A stretch of DNA of 36,330 nucleotides from Tissierellia bacterium (GTDB lineage: Bacteria; Bacillota; Clostridia; Tissierellales; Peptoniphilaceae). The translations under genes and the position numbers were made by a program. This document shows positions 25,173 through 33,303 of the stretch, piece by piece. The notes beneath the pieces are model-generated. The model worked only from the letters and a program-made list of their open reading frames with translations. It was not told the origin of the DNA and did no database searches. The DNA is taken from positions 1 through 36,330 of the forward strand of contig JAUNVD010000019.1 of the NCBI GenBank assembly GCA_030537855.1. The letters run 5' to 3'. Each line of letters begins with the position of its first letter. Positions within the stretch are counted from its first letter, which is position 1.

Positions 25173-26098
25173 AATAATGCCCTTTTTAAGGCTTCTAAAT
25201 TTTCTCTCATAATAGAAAAATAGTCCCCTTCTCCATCCTTTAAAAGCCCTTCAATGGGATTTAATACATCTGTTTTCGCTCCTGTTTCCTTAGCAATGGT
25301 TTCAGAAACCTTAGGATCAATTAAAGTTTCTGAAAAAATCGTAGTGATGTTATTATCCTTTACATAATCTACAATTTTTTTCATCGACTTCGGATCTGGT
25401 TCATGTTCTGAATGAATTCCTTCAATTCCTATTTGCTTCAAACCATAATCATGACAAAGATAGCCAAAAGCTTCATGGGAGACAATAATTGTATTGTGTT
25501 TCCGATTCTTCAAACTTGATTCAAACTCTTGGTCAAGAGAGTCAAGTTCCTTTGCTAAATGTTCGTAATTCTTTTCATAAACCTTAGTTTGATTCGGATC
25601 TAGTTCACATAATGCGTTTTTTATATTTTCTACTTCTATTTTTGCATTTTTTGGACTAAGCCAGACATGTGGATCTGTCCCTTTATGATAACCATGAATG
25701 GGACAAGATATTTTCTTTCCCTCTAAAAGTTGAATCCCTTTAGAAGCTTCTACTTTTTTTAAGTCTTGATTATCTAAGGAATCCATCATCTTTTCTACCC
25801 AAGATTCAAGTCCAGCACCATTATAAATGAATACATCTGCTTCTTCTAGTTTATTCATTTCCTCGGTTCCTGGCTCCCATCCATGAGGCTCAATGCCATT
25901 AGGAACTAATAACTTTACATCTATGTTGTCAGCATCTTCGATCAATTTATTTGTAAAATCATATAATGGATAAATACTTATATAAACTTTTAGATGGTTT
26001 TTATTCGCGTTACTGTCTTCCATCTTTTTATTGCTACAAGCTAATAAAGAAATACCAATGAGTATGAATATAAATACCCATGTTTTTTTTATTTTCAT
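25169..26098 (-). CDS. Zinc/manganese-binding lipoprotein of ABC importer (ZnuA family)
   Basis: 309 residues. Lipoprotein signal with lipobox SLLAC, Cys at 21. The cluster A-I metal-binding series is present: H in NGIEPHGWEPG, H in DPHVWLSPKNAK, H in VSHEAFGY and the acid in SETLIDPK. A short His/Cys-containing loop (CPIHGYHKGTDPH) replaces the long His-rich loop of some ZnuA proteins. Extracytoplasmic and membrane-anchored, it delivers metal to the permease. It is the first gene of the operon, with GGAGG before the ATG and a candidate operator over its -10 box. Confidence 0.9.
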   Translation of the reverse strand: MKIKKTWVFIFILIGISLLACSNKKMEDSNANKNHLKVYISIYPLYDFTNKLIEDADNIDVKLLVPNGIEPHGWEPGTEEMNKLEEADVFIYNGAGLESWVEKMMDSLDNQDLKKVEASKGIQLLEGKKISCPIHGYHKGTDPHVWLSPKNAKIEVENIKNALCELDPNQTKVYEKNYEHLAKELDSLDQEFESSLKNRKHNTIIVSHEAFGYLCHDYGLKQIGIEGIHSEHEPDPKSMKKIVDYVKDNNITTIFSETLIDPKVSETIAKETGAKTDVLNPIEGLLKDGEGDYFSIMRENLEALKRALL

Positions 26099-26119
26099 TT
26101 ACAACCTCCTATATGGTAA

Positions 26120-26137
26120 TAATAATCGTTAATTATA
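26120..26137 (-). promoter_or_regulatory. znuA promoter -10 with overlapping Fur/Zur-like operator
   Basis: The minus strand reads TATAAT (complement of 26132-26137). Overlapping it at 26120-26135, TAATAATCGTTAATTA is a near-palindrome with 6 of 8 pairs matched, the size and base content of a Fur-family box. An ATTACGA half-site, as in Firmicute Zur boxes, also occurs at about 26227-26233 on the regulator side. No clear -35 for znuA. Confidence 0.45.
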
Positions 26138-26194
26138 TCTTACTATAATATTTTACCAGAAAATCAGGAAAAATAAAGGATTATAAAAAAGTTA

Positions 26195-26223
26195 TTGCAA
26201 TTAAAATGATTATGTTTTATAAT
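26195..26223 (+). promoter_or_regulatory. Promoter of the Fur-family regulator gene
   Basis: -35 TTGCAA (26195-26200), a 17-nt spacer, -10 TATAAT (26218-26223), 50 nt before the ATG. The spacer holds AAAATGATTATGTTTT, a loosely symmetric sequence that could be autoregulatory. Confidence 0.75.
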
Positions 26224-26273
26224 TAAATTACGAATATATGAACGCGGGAACATATAACATTTAGGGGTGAAAC

Positions 26274-26675
26274 ATGGAAGAACTAATTAGAAGTAAAAAT
26301 TTAAAGTTGACAAAAGGACGCTTAGAAGTATTAAAATTAATGTATGATTCTGAAGTGCCGATGAGTGCAGATGAAGTGTATGCTAAAATTCCACGTACCA
26401 TCTGCTCAAGTCTTTCTACAGTCTATCGAGTTTTAAATCAATTAACGGAGAAAGGATTATTACAATCTTCGTTAAAACAAAATGGAATCACTTATTATGA
26501 AAAAGCTAGTGATGAACATCGCCACTATATTACATGTAGTAGTTGTGGAAAAATAGTTCCATTAGAGAATTGTCCAATGGATGCCATTGATAATTATATT
26601 CGTAAAGATACAGGCTATGAAATTACAGGACATATTTTTGAATTAACAGGCATTTGTCCTGACTGTAAAGAATAA
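26274..26675 (+). CDS. Fur-family metalloregulator, probably Zur
   Basis: 133 residues. An N-terminal winged helix (LTKGRLEVLKLM, SADEVYAKI, SLSTVYRVLNQLTEKG) is followed by the metal-sensing domain with DEHRHYITCSSCG. The structural zinc site is C88/C91 and C128/C131, and further His and Cys ligands are H82, H84, C100 and H120. Placement divergent from a ZnuABC operon, and the HxH...CxxC layout with CP at 100-101, argue for Zur rather than Fur or PerR. It would repress metal import when zinc is plentiful. Start chosen by AGGGGTG 6 nt before the ATG. Confidence 0.85.
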   Translation: MEELIRSKNLKLTKGRLEVLKLMYDSEVPMSADEVYAKIPRTICSSLSTVYRVLNQLTEKGLLQSSLKQNGITYYEKASDEHRHYITCSSCGKIVPLENCPMDAIDNYIRKDTGYEITGHIFELTGICPDCKE

Positions 26676-26730
26676 TTCAATTTTGTAGAAATGAATTTCG
26701 CGTAAATAGATAAGAAAGGAAGTGGAAAAA

Positions 26731-26811
26731 ATGGTATCAATTATTATAGCTATATTATTAATTGCCATTCCTGCTATCTTTCTTGGTCTCAGTGGGATGG
26801 ATAATTTTTAA
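26731..26811 (+). CDS. 26-residue single-helix membrane microprotein
   Basis: The peptide is MVSIIIAILLIAIPAI followed by FLGLSGMDNF, one hydrophobic helix with a short polar tail. AGGAAGTGG lies upstream of the ATG and a strong terminator 14 nt after the stop, so a short transcript unit is well formed. It has no recognised family. Small-subunit or holin-like microproteins have this shape, but I cannot assign one. It may be co-transcribed with the Zur-like gene, as no separate promoter is visible in the 55-nt gap. Confidence 0.5.
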   Translation: MVSIIIAILLIAIPAIFLGLSGMDNF

Positions 26812-26825
26812 AAGGTAGAACGATG

Positions 26826-26880
26826 GACCGATTGATGACTAGGGGTAGATCATTAATCGGTCTATTTGTTTCTTTCTTTT
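26826..26880 (+). terminator. Terminator after the microprotein gene
   Basis: GACCGATTGATGA (26826-26838) pairs with TCATTAATCGGTC (26850-26862) with one mismatch, loop CTAGGGGTAGA. A T-rich stretch with interrupting bases follows (TATTTGTTTCTTTCTTTT). Confidence 0.8.
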
Positions 26881-26905
26881 ATTGGGAAAGGAGTAACTTT
26901 TAAAA

Positions 26906-27298
26906 ATGGAAAAACTACCTTTACGATTTCGAGAATTAAGAAAAAAACATAATCTTTCACAAAAGCAACTTGGAAATCTCCTTAATATATCTGCAAGTGC
27001 TTATGGTTTTTATGAACAAGGGAAAAATTTACCTCCTATAGATACTATCGTGTTTTTAGCAAATTACTATAATGTATCAACGGACTATCTTTTAGGCTCT
27101 TCTAATACTCCACAACCAAGGGCCAAATATTATTTGGATTTAGAGATTTTACTCCAAAATTTGGAGGATAATATTTATGATAACCATTTGATACTATCTT
27201 TAGATGGTAGAATTTTAGATAGAGACCTGGAAGAGGATTTTTTAAAGGATTTTGAAAATATGATTATAAATACAAAATTTAAATTACAGCAGAGGTGA
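26906..27298 (+). CDS. XRE-family transcriptional regulator
   Basis: 130 residues. An N-terminal Cro/C1 helix-turn-helix (about 5-62: FRELRKKHNLSQKQLGN, then SASAYGFYEQGKNLPP and the NVSTDYLLG end) is followed by a 65-residue acidic C-terminal part of unknown fold. GGAG lies 12 nt before the ATG, longer than usual. It is followed 4 nt later by the glutaredoxin-like gene, so a redox or stress role is possible by context only. Confidence 0.88.
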   Translation: MEKLPLRFRELRKKHNLSQKQLGNLLNISASAYGFYEQGKNLPPIDTIVFLANYYNVSTDYLLGSSNTPQPRAKYYLDLEILLQNLEDNIYDNHLILSLDGRILDRDLEEDFLKDFENMIINTKFKLQQR

Positions 27299-27302
27299 AT
27301 TT

Positions 27303-27584
27303 ATGAAAGGTACACTTTATGTCAGTAGTCATTGTCCTGAAAGTCAAGAAGTATTATCCCAATGTAGAGAAAGAGGTTTAGATTTTAGAATTATAGATAT
27401 TACGGAAGATCTATCTTCACTAAAGGAATTTATGAACCTTAGAGAAAATGAGGATTTTTTTAAAAAAGCAAAAGAAGAAAACCGAGTAGGCATTCCTGTT
27501 TTTGTCTTTGGGGACAATGAATTTTTTTATGATGCAGAAGAAAAGGTTGATTGGGAAATTCTTTATCAATATATGAAAAAATAG
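27303..27584 (+). CDS. Glutaredoxin-like thioredoxin-fold protein with a CPxS site
   Basis: 93 residues, thioredoxin fold: beta strand GTLYVSS, active-site turn HCPES, helix, and the cis-Pro loop VGIPVFVFGD (P65). The active site has one Cys at 11 and Ser at 14 instead of CPxC, so it would use a monothiol mechanism. It contains a second Cys at 21. The likely role is thiol exchange or a binding function. It is in an operon with the XRE gene (AGAGGTGA 5 nt before the ATG) and ends in a strong terminator. Confidence 0.8.
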   Translation: MKGTLYVSSHCPESQEVLSQCRERGLDFRIIDITEDLSSLKEFMNLRENEDFFKKAKEENRVGIPVFVFGDNEFFYDAEEKVDWEILYQYMKK

Positions 27585-27605
27585 TAGCCAAATGGCTACT
27601 ATTTT
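27578..27605. terminator. Bidirectional terminator between grx-like gene and serine hydrolase
   Basis: AAAATAGTAGCC and GGCTACTATTTT form a perfect 12-bp stem with an AAAT loop. A- and T-runs on the outer sides serve both directions. It ends the plus-strand XRE/grx unit and the minus-strand eight-gene peptide operon. Confidence 0.9.
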
Positions 27606-28449
27606 ATTGAAAACGACCTTGTAATGCTAAATATTGATCAAATAACAATCGGCTTACCTTGCTTTGAAACAATAAGGAAGGATGTTTATCATAGTATAAT
27701 GGGTCACTAAATTCTTTTGTAAACAAGACTATTATATATTTTCCATATGGAGTTTCTATAATACCTCCATCGTTTCGGCAAGCATCCATAGACCCACTTT
27801 TTGAGTAAATTTTAAATAGTTCATCTTCTCCTGTATCTTCACTGTCTAAATAATATACTGGGAATTCTCCAACTATACCACTATTATAATGTTGTTGCTC
27901 AAATATATCTAACATCATTTGATCATGTACTGGGTCAATACATTCTTTTTTCGCCAACAAAGTAAAAAACTTACCATAATCTTCTACCGTTGTCGTTCCC
28001 AGTTTTTCATATTTATCAAAATCTATGGGATTATGAAGTATGGTGTTTGTAAATCCCCTTTCCATGCTAGAACGGTTAATTTCTTCAACACCAAGAAAGT
28101 CTATCAGAATATTTGTTGCCACATTATCACTGACGATAATCATCCAAGTGGCCAAATCAATAATTCGATACTTCCCACCATAGGGTACCGATCTTAGAAC
28201 ACCACTACCTTCCACATCATGTTTTTCCAAGAATGGTAAAGTGTCATTTAAATCTACTTTTCCTGCTTTTACTTTTTCAAACAATGTATATAGAATAAAT
28301 GTTTTAATGGTACTTGCTGTTTCAAATTTTTCTTTTCCTCCAATAATTATTTCATTTCCACATAAATCATTGGCATAAATAGACATTTTCCCATCATATT
28401 GATGAATTTCAGCAGCAATTCTATGTTCTAATGAAAGTCTTTGAACCAT
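27604..28449 (-). CDS. SDN-type serine hydrolase (class A beta-lactamase-like), no signal peptide
   Basis: 281 residues. The catalytic motifs are S46-T-I-K49 (SxxK), S107-D-N109 (SDN) and K217-S-G219 (KTG box variant). The context of each is the class A beta-lactamase family. No signal peptide or lipobox is visible at MVQRLSLEHRIAAE, so it appears cytoplasmic, unlike true beta-lactamases. A second paralogue opens the same operon. Peptidase, esterase or beta-lactam hydrolysis all remain possible. It is translated 8 nt after the NlpC/P60 gene. Confidence 0.82.
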   Translation of the reverse strand: MVQRLSLEHRIAAEIHQYDGKMSIYANDLCGNEIIIGGKEKFETASTIKTFILYTLFEKVKAGKVDLNDTLPFLEKHDVEGSGVLRSVPYGGKYRIIDLATWMIIVSDNVATNILIDFLGVEEINRSSMERGFTNTILHNPIDFDKYEKLGTTTVEDYGKFFTLLAKKECIDPVHDQMMLDIFEQQHYNSGIVGEFPVYYLDSEDTGEDELFKIYSKSGSMDACRNDGGIIETPYGKYIIVLFTKEFSDPLYYDKHPSLLFQSKVSRLLFDQYLALQGRFQ

Positions 28450-28457
28450 AGCTCCTC

Positions 28458-29327
28458 CTAAAATATACTTCCCACCTGGGTTAATGATTGTTTTAAGTCC
28501 TCACGATAATTATCATCTTCTGGGTTTAGGCTATTATAAACCACCCCTCCCGAGTCTTTGTTTCCTGTTGAATGGATATATTGGTCATTTCCTAAATAAA
28601 GGGCAATATGTCCTGGGAAGAATAACAAATCTCCTGGTTTTTTCTCTTCATAGGGTATTTCTTTTACTGGCCAACCTTCGGCAATATCAGCATTTCTATA
28701 AATCAATACCCCTTCTAACATATAGACCATGGACGTAAGTCCGGAACAATCCAGTCCTAAGGGAGATTTTCCAGCCCAACGATACTGTACTTCTTCATAG
28801 GTTTTTGCCCTTCTACAAACTCGACGTCGAAAGTCTTCTTCATCAGGACGCACAAAAGGTAGCTTTTTCGTCCATAAATAACTTTGGGAAAATTTCTTTT
28901 CTTCCAAGAAAATATTTCTCACATAACCAACATCTTTAAGGGTCCTTACTTTTGCCCAACCTGGCTCTTCTTCAAAGTTAAGAACTTCAAGAATACCTCC
29001 ACGATATAAAGTTTCTAAACGCACACCTTGTACCGATGGTTGACTTGTTACATCAGCAACACGTGCTGAAAGTACCATAAATCTACTTTCTTCCCGTTCT
29101 TTTAGCTCTTTCTCATCTATAAAAGTCACATTTTCCTTATCTACATATCCACAATACCCATAATGGGTTTTTACTTTTAGCATAGGACCATCTTCTAGAA
29201 TCAAAAGTCCATGTCCATAAAGCCCTTCGTCATCAATATTGGAATATATTTTTCCCTCTTTTTCTTTTGTCTTAGAGGGAGTTTCCCAAAAGGGTATAAG
29301 ATTTTTATTAATTAGTCCATATTTCAT
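28458..29327 (-). CDS. Cytoplasmic NlpC/P60 hydrolase with SH3-like domains (YkfC-like)
   Basis: 289 residues. Two SH3b-like modules (about 1-70, ending GYVDKENV, and 80-142, ending DVGYVRNIFL) precede an NlpC/P60 domain. Its catalytic Cys194 is in LGLDCSG, His240 in PGHIALYLG and His252 in YIHST. No signal peptide. This architecture matches B. subtilis YkfC, the gamma-D-glutamyl-L-diamino acid endopeptidase that cuts imported murein peptides. It sits next to the dipeptide/oligopeptide importer as ykfC does next to dpp. The substrate is inferred from this. Confidence 0.85.
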   Translation of the reverse strand: MKYGLINKNLIPFWETPSKTKEKEGKIYSNIDDEGLYGHGLLILEDGPMLKVKTHYGYCGYVDKENVTFIDEKELKEREESRFMVLSARVADVTSQPSVQGVRLETLYRGGILEVLNFEEEPGWAKVRTLKDVGYVRNIFLEEKKFSQSYLWTKKLPFVRPDEEDFRRRVCRRAKTYEEVQYRWAGKSPLGLDCSGLTSMVYMLEGVLIYRNADIAEGWPVKEIPYEEKKPGDLLFFPGHIALYLGNDQYIHSTGNKDSGGVVYNSLNPEDDNYREDLKQSLTQVGSIF

Positions 29328-30260
29328 TTAGTCCACCAATTCCTCCTGATATCTTTTTATTTCTTCGTCATTCGCATAGATATAATGACCTTCTTTTAGT
29401 TCACGCCATGTTGGCCCTTGTGTTTCATAAGGATGAGCTTCTGGGTCATAGACGATTAATTTCTTATTTCTCTCATATTGAGGATCTGGGTAAGGAATAG
29501 CAGATAATAAACTTTTTGTATAAGGATGGATAGGATTTTTCATTAGTTCTTCTGTTTTTGCCAATTCCACAATTCTCCCTTTGTATATTACTGCTATTCT
29601 ATCACAAATAAATTCCATCACAGAAAGGTCATGAGCGATAAAAAGATAAGTCATATCCCTTTCTTTTTGGATTTTTTGTAGTAGGTTTATCACTTGAGCA
29701 CGAATTGATACATCTAAAGCAGAAATAGGTTCATCAGCAATAATAAATTCTGGCTCCATGATAAGAGCTCTGGCAATACCTATTCTTTGTCTTTGCCCAC
29801 CGGAAAACTCATGGGGAAAACGACCAGCAAACTCTGGTAATAAACCTACATTCAATAATGCTTCGTGAACTCTTTTCGTCCTTTCCTCATTGGAAATATT
29901 TTTTTCAATATTTAGTAACCCTTCACTGACAATGTAATTTACTTTTGCTCTTTCATTTAAAGAAGCTTGGGGATCTTGGAAGATCATCTGAATTTCCTTC
30001 GTCACCATTTCCTCATCTTTTTTATTAAGTTTTTTATTAATCTTACGTCCTTTATAGATAATATCTCCACCAGCTGTAGGGACTATTCCTAGTATAGAAC
30101 GACCAATGGTGGTTTTTCCACTTCCAGATTCTCCTACAAGACCAAAGGTCTCTCCAGGATATATATTAAAAGTGGCCTGTTTCACAGCATGAAATTTTTT
30201 CTTTTTTTCACCAAATGTAATGTCTAAATTTTTAACTTGTATAAGAGGTTCACGTTCCAA
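29328..30260 (-). CDS. Oligopeptide ABC transporter ATPase (OppF/DppF)
   Basis: 310 residues. Walker [11 protein letters not shown]-loop MIFQDPQAS, signature FSGGQRQR, Walker [13 protein letters not shown] and switch His in IAHDLS. A C-terminal dipeptide/oligopeptide transporter extension carries [14 protein letters not shown]. The start codon is TTG with AAAGGAG 7 nt upstream; it overlaps the OppD 3' end by 11 nt. It forms the ATPase pair with OppD. Confidence 0.93.
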   Translation of the reverse strand: MEREPLIQVKNLDITFGEKKKKFHAVKQATFNIYPGETFGLVGESGSGKTTIGRSILGIVPTAGGDIIYKGRKINKKLNKKDEEMVTKEIQMIFQDPQASLNERAKVNYIVSEGLLNIEKNISNEERTKRVHEALLNVGLLPEFAGRFPHEFSGGQRQRIGIARALIMEPEFIIADEPISALDVSIRAQVINLLQKIQKERDMTYLFIAHDLSVMEFICDRIAVIYKGRIVELAKTEELMKNPIHPYTKSLLSAIPYPDPQYERNKKLIVYDPEAHPYETQGPTWRELKEGHYIYANDEEIKRYQEELVD

Positions 30261-31299
30261 GAGGATTCTCCTTTCGTATATGTTTTATTGTCGTCGGAGG
30301 GTCCACTTTTGGTGCTCGAGGATCTAATAACCATGTTCTTGCCTTATGGGTTGGTGATACCTCAAAATATGGAGGCCTTTTGACAAAATCAATTTTTAAG
30401 GCTTGAGGATTTCTTGGGGCAAAAGCATCTCCTTTTACTTCTTGAAATAAATTGGGAGGTGTTCCTGAAATAGAAAATAAGGGTTCTCCCTTCACTTCCA
30501 ATTGAGGTAAAGAAGAAAGTAAAGCCCATGTATACGGGTGTTTCGGATCATAAAAAATCTCCTCTGCTTTTCCCACTTCAATAATATCCCCAGCATACAT
30601 AACTGCAATTCGATCTGCGATATTAGCCACAACTCCTAAGTCATGGGTAATTAATATAATACTTAACCCATACTTTTCTTTTAAGCTCTTTAAAAGATCT
30701 AAGATTTGTGCTTGAATGGTCACATCTAAAGCTGTTGTCGGTTCATCACAAATCAAAACCTTAGGATTACAAGCAAGAGCCGTTGCAATAACCACTCTTT
30801 GGCGCATACCACCAGAAAATTCATGGGGATACTGTTTTGCACGTATCTCTCCATCACGAATTCCCACATCTGCTAAATACTTTAACACTAATTTCTTCCC
30901 ATCTTCTCGGCTAATATCTTGATGTAACATAATAGATTCTAATATTTGGGCACCAATGGTTTTTAAAGGGTTTAAACTTGTCATAGGATCTTGCATAATC
31001 ATAGCAATCTCCCCTCCTCTTATTTCATACCATTTTGATGTTTTTTCCCATTTTGCTAAATCTTCTCCTTTGGGATCTCTACCATAGTAAATGATCTCGC
31101 CAGAATCAACGAATCCATTTCCATCTAAAAGTCCCATAAAAGACTTAGTCAATACAGATTTCCCACTTCCTGACTCGCCTACAATTGCTAAGGTTTCAGA
31201 GGGATATAATTCTAAGGATACACCTCTTATCGCATGGAGTTCCCGTCCTCTTAGACTAAATTTAATATTAATATCATTTATTTCTAAAATTTTTTCCAT
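30250..31299 (-). CDS. Oligopeptide ABC transporter ATPase (OppD/DppD)
   Basis: 349 residues. Walker [22 protein letters not shown], signature [19 protein letters not shown] and ITHDLG. The long C-terminal region after LLSSLP (about 270-349) includes the oligopeptide ABC C-terminal segment, but its Cys-rich cluster is absent, so no [Fe-S] site as in some OppD. It begins 11 nt after the OppC stop. Confidence 0.93.
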   Translation of the reverse strand: MEKILEINDINIKFSLRGRELHAIRGVSLELYPSETLAIVGESGSGKSVLTKSFMGLLDGNGFVDSGEIIYYGRDPKGEDLAKWEKTSKWYEIRGGEIAMIMQDPMTSLNPLKTIGAQILESIMLHQDISREDGKKLVLKYLADVGIRDGEIRAKQYPHEFSGGMRQRVVIATALACNPKVLICDEPTTALDVTIQAQILDLLKSLKEKYGLSIILITHDLGVVANIADRIAVMYAGDIIEVGKAEEIFYDPKHPYTWALLSSLPQLEVKGEPLFSISGTPPNLFQEVKGDAFAPRNPQALKIDFVKRPPYFEVSPTHKARTWLLDPRAPKVDPPTTIKHIRKENPLGT

Positions 31300-31310
31300 A
31301 GAATCCCTTC

Positions 31311-32303
31311 CTACATGTGATTTTTCGGATCAGCTGCATCTGAAAAAGCATTTCCTATAATATAAAAAGATATGGTAATAAAGGATAAAAAGATAGTTGG
31401 ATACAATAATTGATATCTTAAAGCTGGGCTTGTAGCCAGAACCCGACCTTCATTAATCAAATTACCTAAACTTGGAATATTTACAGGAAGACCTAATCCA
31501 ATATAAGCAATAAAGACTTCATTGCCTATGGCCATGGGAATTGTCAATGCCATTTGAAGCATAATAACAGATACTAAATAGGGAAGTAAGTTTTTAAAGA
31601 CAATCCGATGAACCGGTGTGCCTAAAGTTCTACTAGCCACATTATAGTCACGATCTCGAATAATAATTATTTGATTTCTAATAAACCGTGCCATTCCAAT
31701 CCACCCAGTTAAGCACATAGCAAAAATCATAGACCGTATACTAGGACGCATTATATAAGAAATTAAAATTAAGACAATGGTATTTGGAATATTGTCTAAA
31801 ATATTATAAAGTTCCGTTAATACAAAATCTAATTTACGAATATAGCCCCATAAAACCCCTACGGTTATTCCAATAAGAGCTTGTATAGATGCTACCATAA
31901 TCCCGATAAATAAGCTGGTTCTAGTTCCTGACCATATCCTTGCCCATAGATCTTGACCAATAGAGTTCGTACCTAAAATAAATTCATCCCCAGGAGGAAT
32001 ATTGCGAAGCTGCATGCCAGTCCCTGGGTCATTCACAATCGTATTAGGATTATATTGATTCGGCAAATATGGTTGAATTAATGTAAAAAGTACCATAAGA
32101 ATCAAAAGGCTTAAGAGAATCATGGCAAACCGATTTTTTAAAAAGACCCTTGCTGTAGAACCCCAATATGAATAATCGGAAAAAACCATTTCTTCCCCTT
32201 TACTTTCTTCAAACGTAGCAAAGGTAAAAAGATCTTCTTCCTTTATATTTTCTTCCATGTGATTCATCACTTGGTTCGTTTTTTTCTTTCCAAATAATGT
32301 CAT
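31311..32303 (-). CDS. Oligopeptide ABC transporter permease (OppC/DppC)
   Basis: 330 residues. A cytoplasmic acidic N-terminus of about 70 residues comes before the first membrane helix (RFAMILLSLLILMVLFTLI). The large extracytoplasmic loop (LPNQYNPNTIVNDPG) and the BPD-transporter signature region (ASRTLGTPVHRIVFKNLLP) mark the OppC class. Six helices expected. Overlaps OppB by 4 bp. Confidence 0.92.
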   Translation of the reverse strand: MTLFGKKKTNQVMNHMEENIKEEDLFTFATFEESKGEEMVFSDYSYWGSTARVFLKNRFAMILLSLLILMVLFTLIQPYLPNQYNPNTIVNDPGTGMQLRNIPPGDEFILGTNSIGQDLWARIWSGTRTSLFIGIMVASIQALIGITVGVLWGYIRKLDFVLTELYNILDNIPNTIVLILISYIMRPSIRSMIFAMCLTGWIGMARFIRNQIIIIRDRDYNVASRTLGTPVHRIVFKNLLPYLVSVIMLQMALTIPMAIGNEVFIAYIGLGLPVNIPSLGNLINEGRVLATSPALRYQLLYPTIFLSFITISFYIIGNAFSDAADPKNHM

Positions 32304-33244
32304 GATCGATCACCTGCCTTTTTTGTAAAAGATATCCTTGGATCTAGTAGAACCATTAAAAGGTCACCAATAATAAGTCCAAGTACCCCAACACAGGCAA
32401 AAACCAAAACAATACCTTGTACCATAGTGTTATCATGGAGCTTAACAGCGTTTACAAGAAGTCCACCCATACCAGGTACACTGTATAAAGATTCAATATA
32501 AATAGATCCTATCACTGTGTTTAAAAAAGCTGTTGGTAAGTATTGTGCCAAGGGAACAAAGGCATTTCTAAATACATGGCGATACATAATTTTACCATCA
32601 CTTAACCCCTTTGCCCTTGCTAGTTGAACATAATCTTTATTACTTTCATCTACCATGTACCTTCGTAGCCACATTGCATAGTAAGCTGTATTTCCAAGTG
32701 CCATGGAAAAAACAGGTAGAATCCATGATCGCCAATCATTCATTCGGAATAATAAACTAATATTTAAAGCTAAGGTTCCATAAAGCTGGATATAAATATA
32801 ATAAACAGCTGCTGGAACAGCTTGTACAAATATAATAAAAACAGTCCCTAATTTATCTGGTAATCCTCCTTTATACCTTGTCATCCACATTCCTAAAGGA
32901 AGTCCAGCTGTTAAGGACACAATCATAGAAAGAACTCCTAATTTAATTGATATTGGTAATTTATCCTTTAAAATCGTTGTGACAGGAACATTTACTCGAT
33001 AAATCCTAGAAACTCCTAAATCTCCTTGTATTAACCCTTTATAAAAACGACCTAATTGTATGGGGAGAGGATCAGTTAGACCCATCTCCTTTAACCCCAC
33101 TTCAATTTGTTGGGGGGTCATTTTATCAAAATTTTTAAAATAACCTTCAATTGGCATTAAACGTAAGAGGGAAAATACAATGGTTAAAATAATAAATAAG
33201 GTCACAAAAGACCGTAAAAATCTTTTTAATAAATATCTTGCCAT
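32300..33244 (-). CDS. Oligopeptide ABC transporter permease (OppB/DppB)
   Basis: 314 residues. Starts MARYLLKRFLRSF with the first helix at about 11-27. The classic OppB pattern is present: a periplasmic loop with PLPIQLGRFYKGLIQGDLG, then helices and the EAA-like motif LARAKGLSDGKIMYRHVFRN. About six helices. It forms the translocation pore with OppC. Between it and the upstream binding-protein gene lies a strong hairpin. Confidence 0.92.
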   Translation of the reverse strand: MARYLLKRFLRSFVTLFIILTIVFSLLRLMPIEGYFKNFDKMTPQQIEVGLKEMGLTDPLPIQLGRFYKGLIQGDLGVSRIYRVNVPVTTILKDKLPISIKLGVLSMIVSLTAGLPLGMWMTRYKGGLPDKLGTVFIIFVQAVPAAVYYIYIQLYGTLALNISLLFRMNDWRSWILPVFSMALGNTAYYAMWLRRYMVDESNKDYVQLARAKGLSDGKIMYRHVFRNAFVPLAQYLPTAFLNTVIGSIYIESLYSVPGMGGLLVNAVKLHDNTMVQGIVLVFACVGVLGLIIGDLLMVLLDPRISFTKKAGDRS

Positions 33245-33262
33245 TTTAACCTCTCTCTAAAT

Positions 33263-33296
33263 AAAAAGAGGGAAACGGGCTCGTTCCCCTCTTTTT
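33263..33296 (-). terminator. Intercistronic hairpin between oppA- and oppB-like genes
   Basis: AAAAAGAGGGAAACG pairs with CGTTCCCCTCTTTTT (one mismatch) around a GGCT loop, a 15-bp stem with A/T flanks. It lies 8 nt beyond the OppA stop, and the operon continues past it. It probably acts as a partial terminator or RNA 3'-end stabiliser, giving more binding protein than transporter. Confidence 0.8.
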
Positions 33297-33303
33297 TTCT
33301 TTA

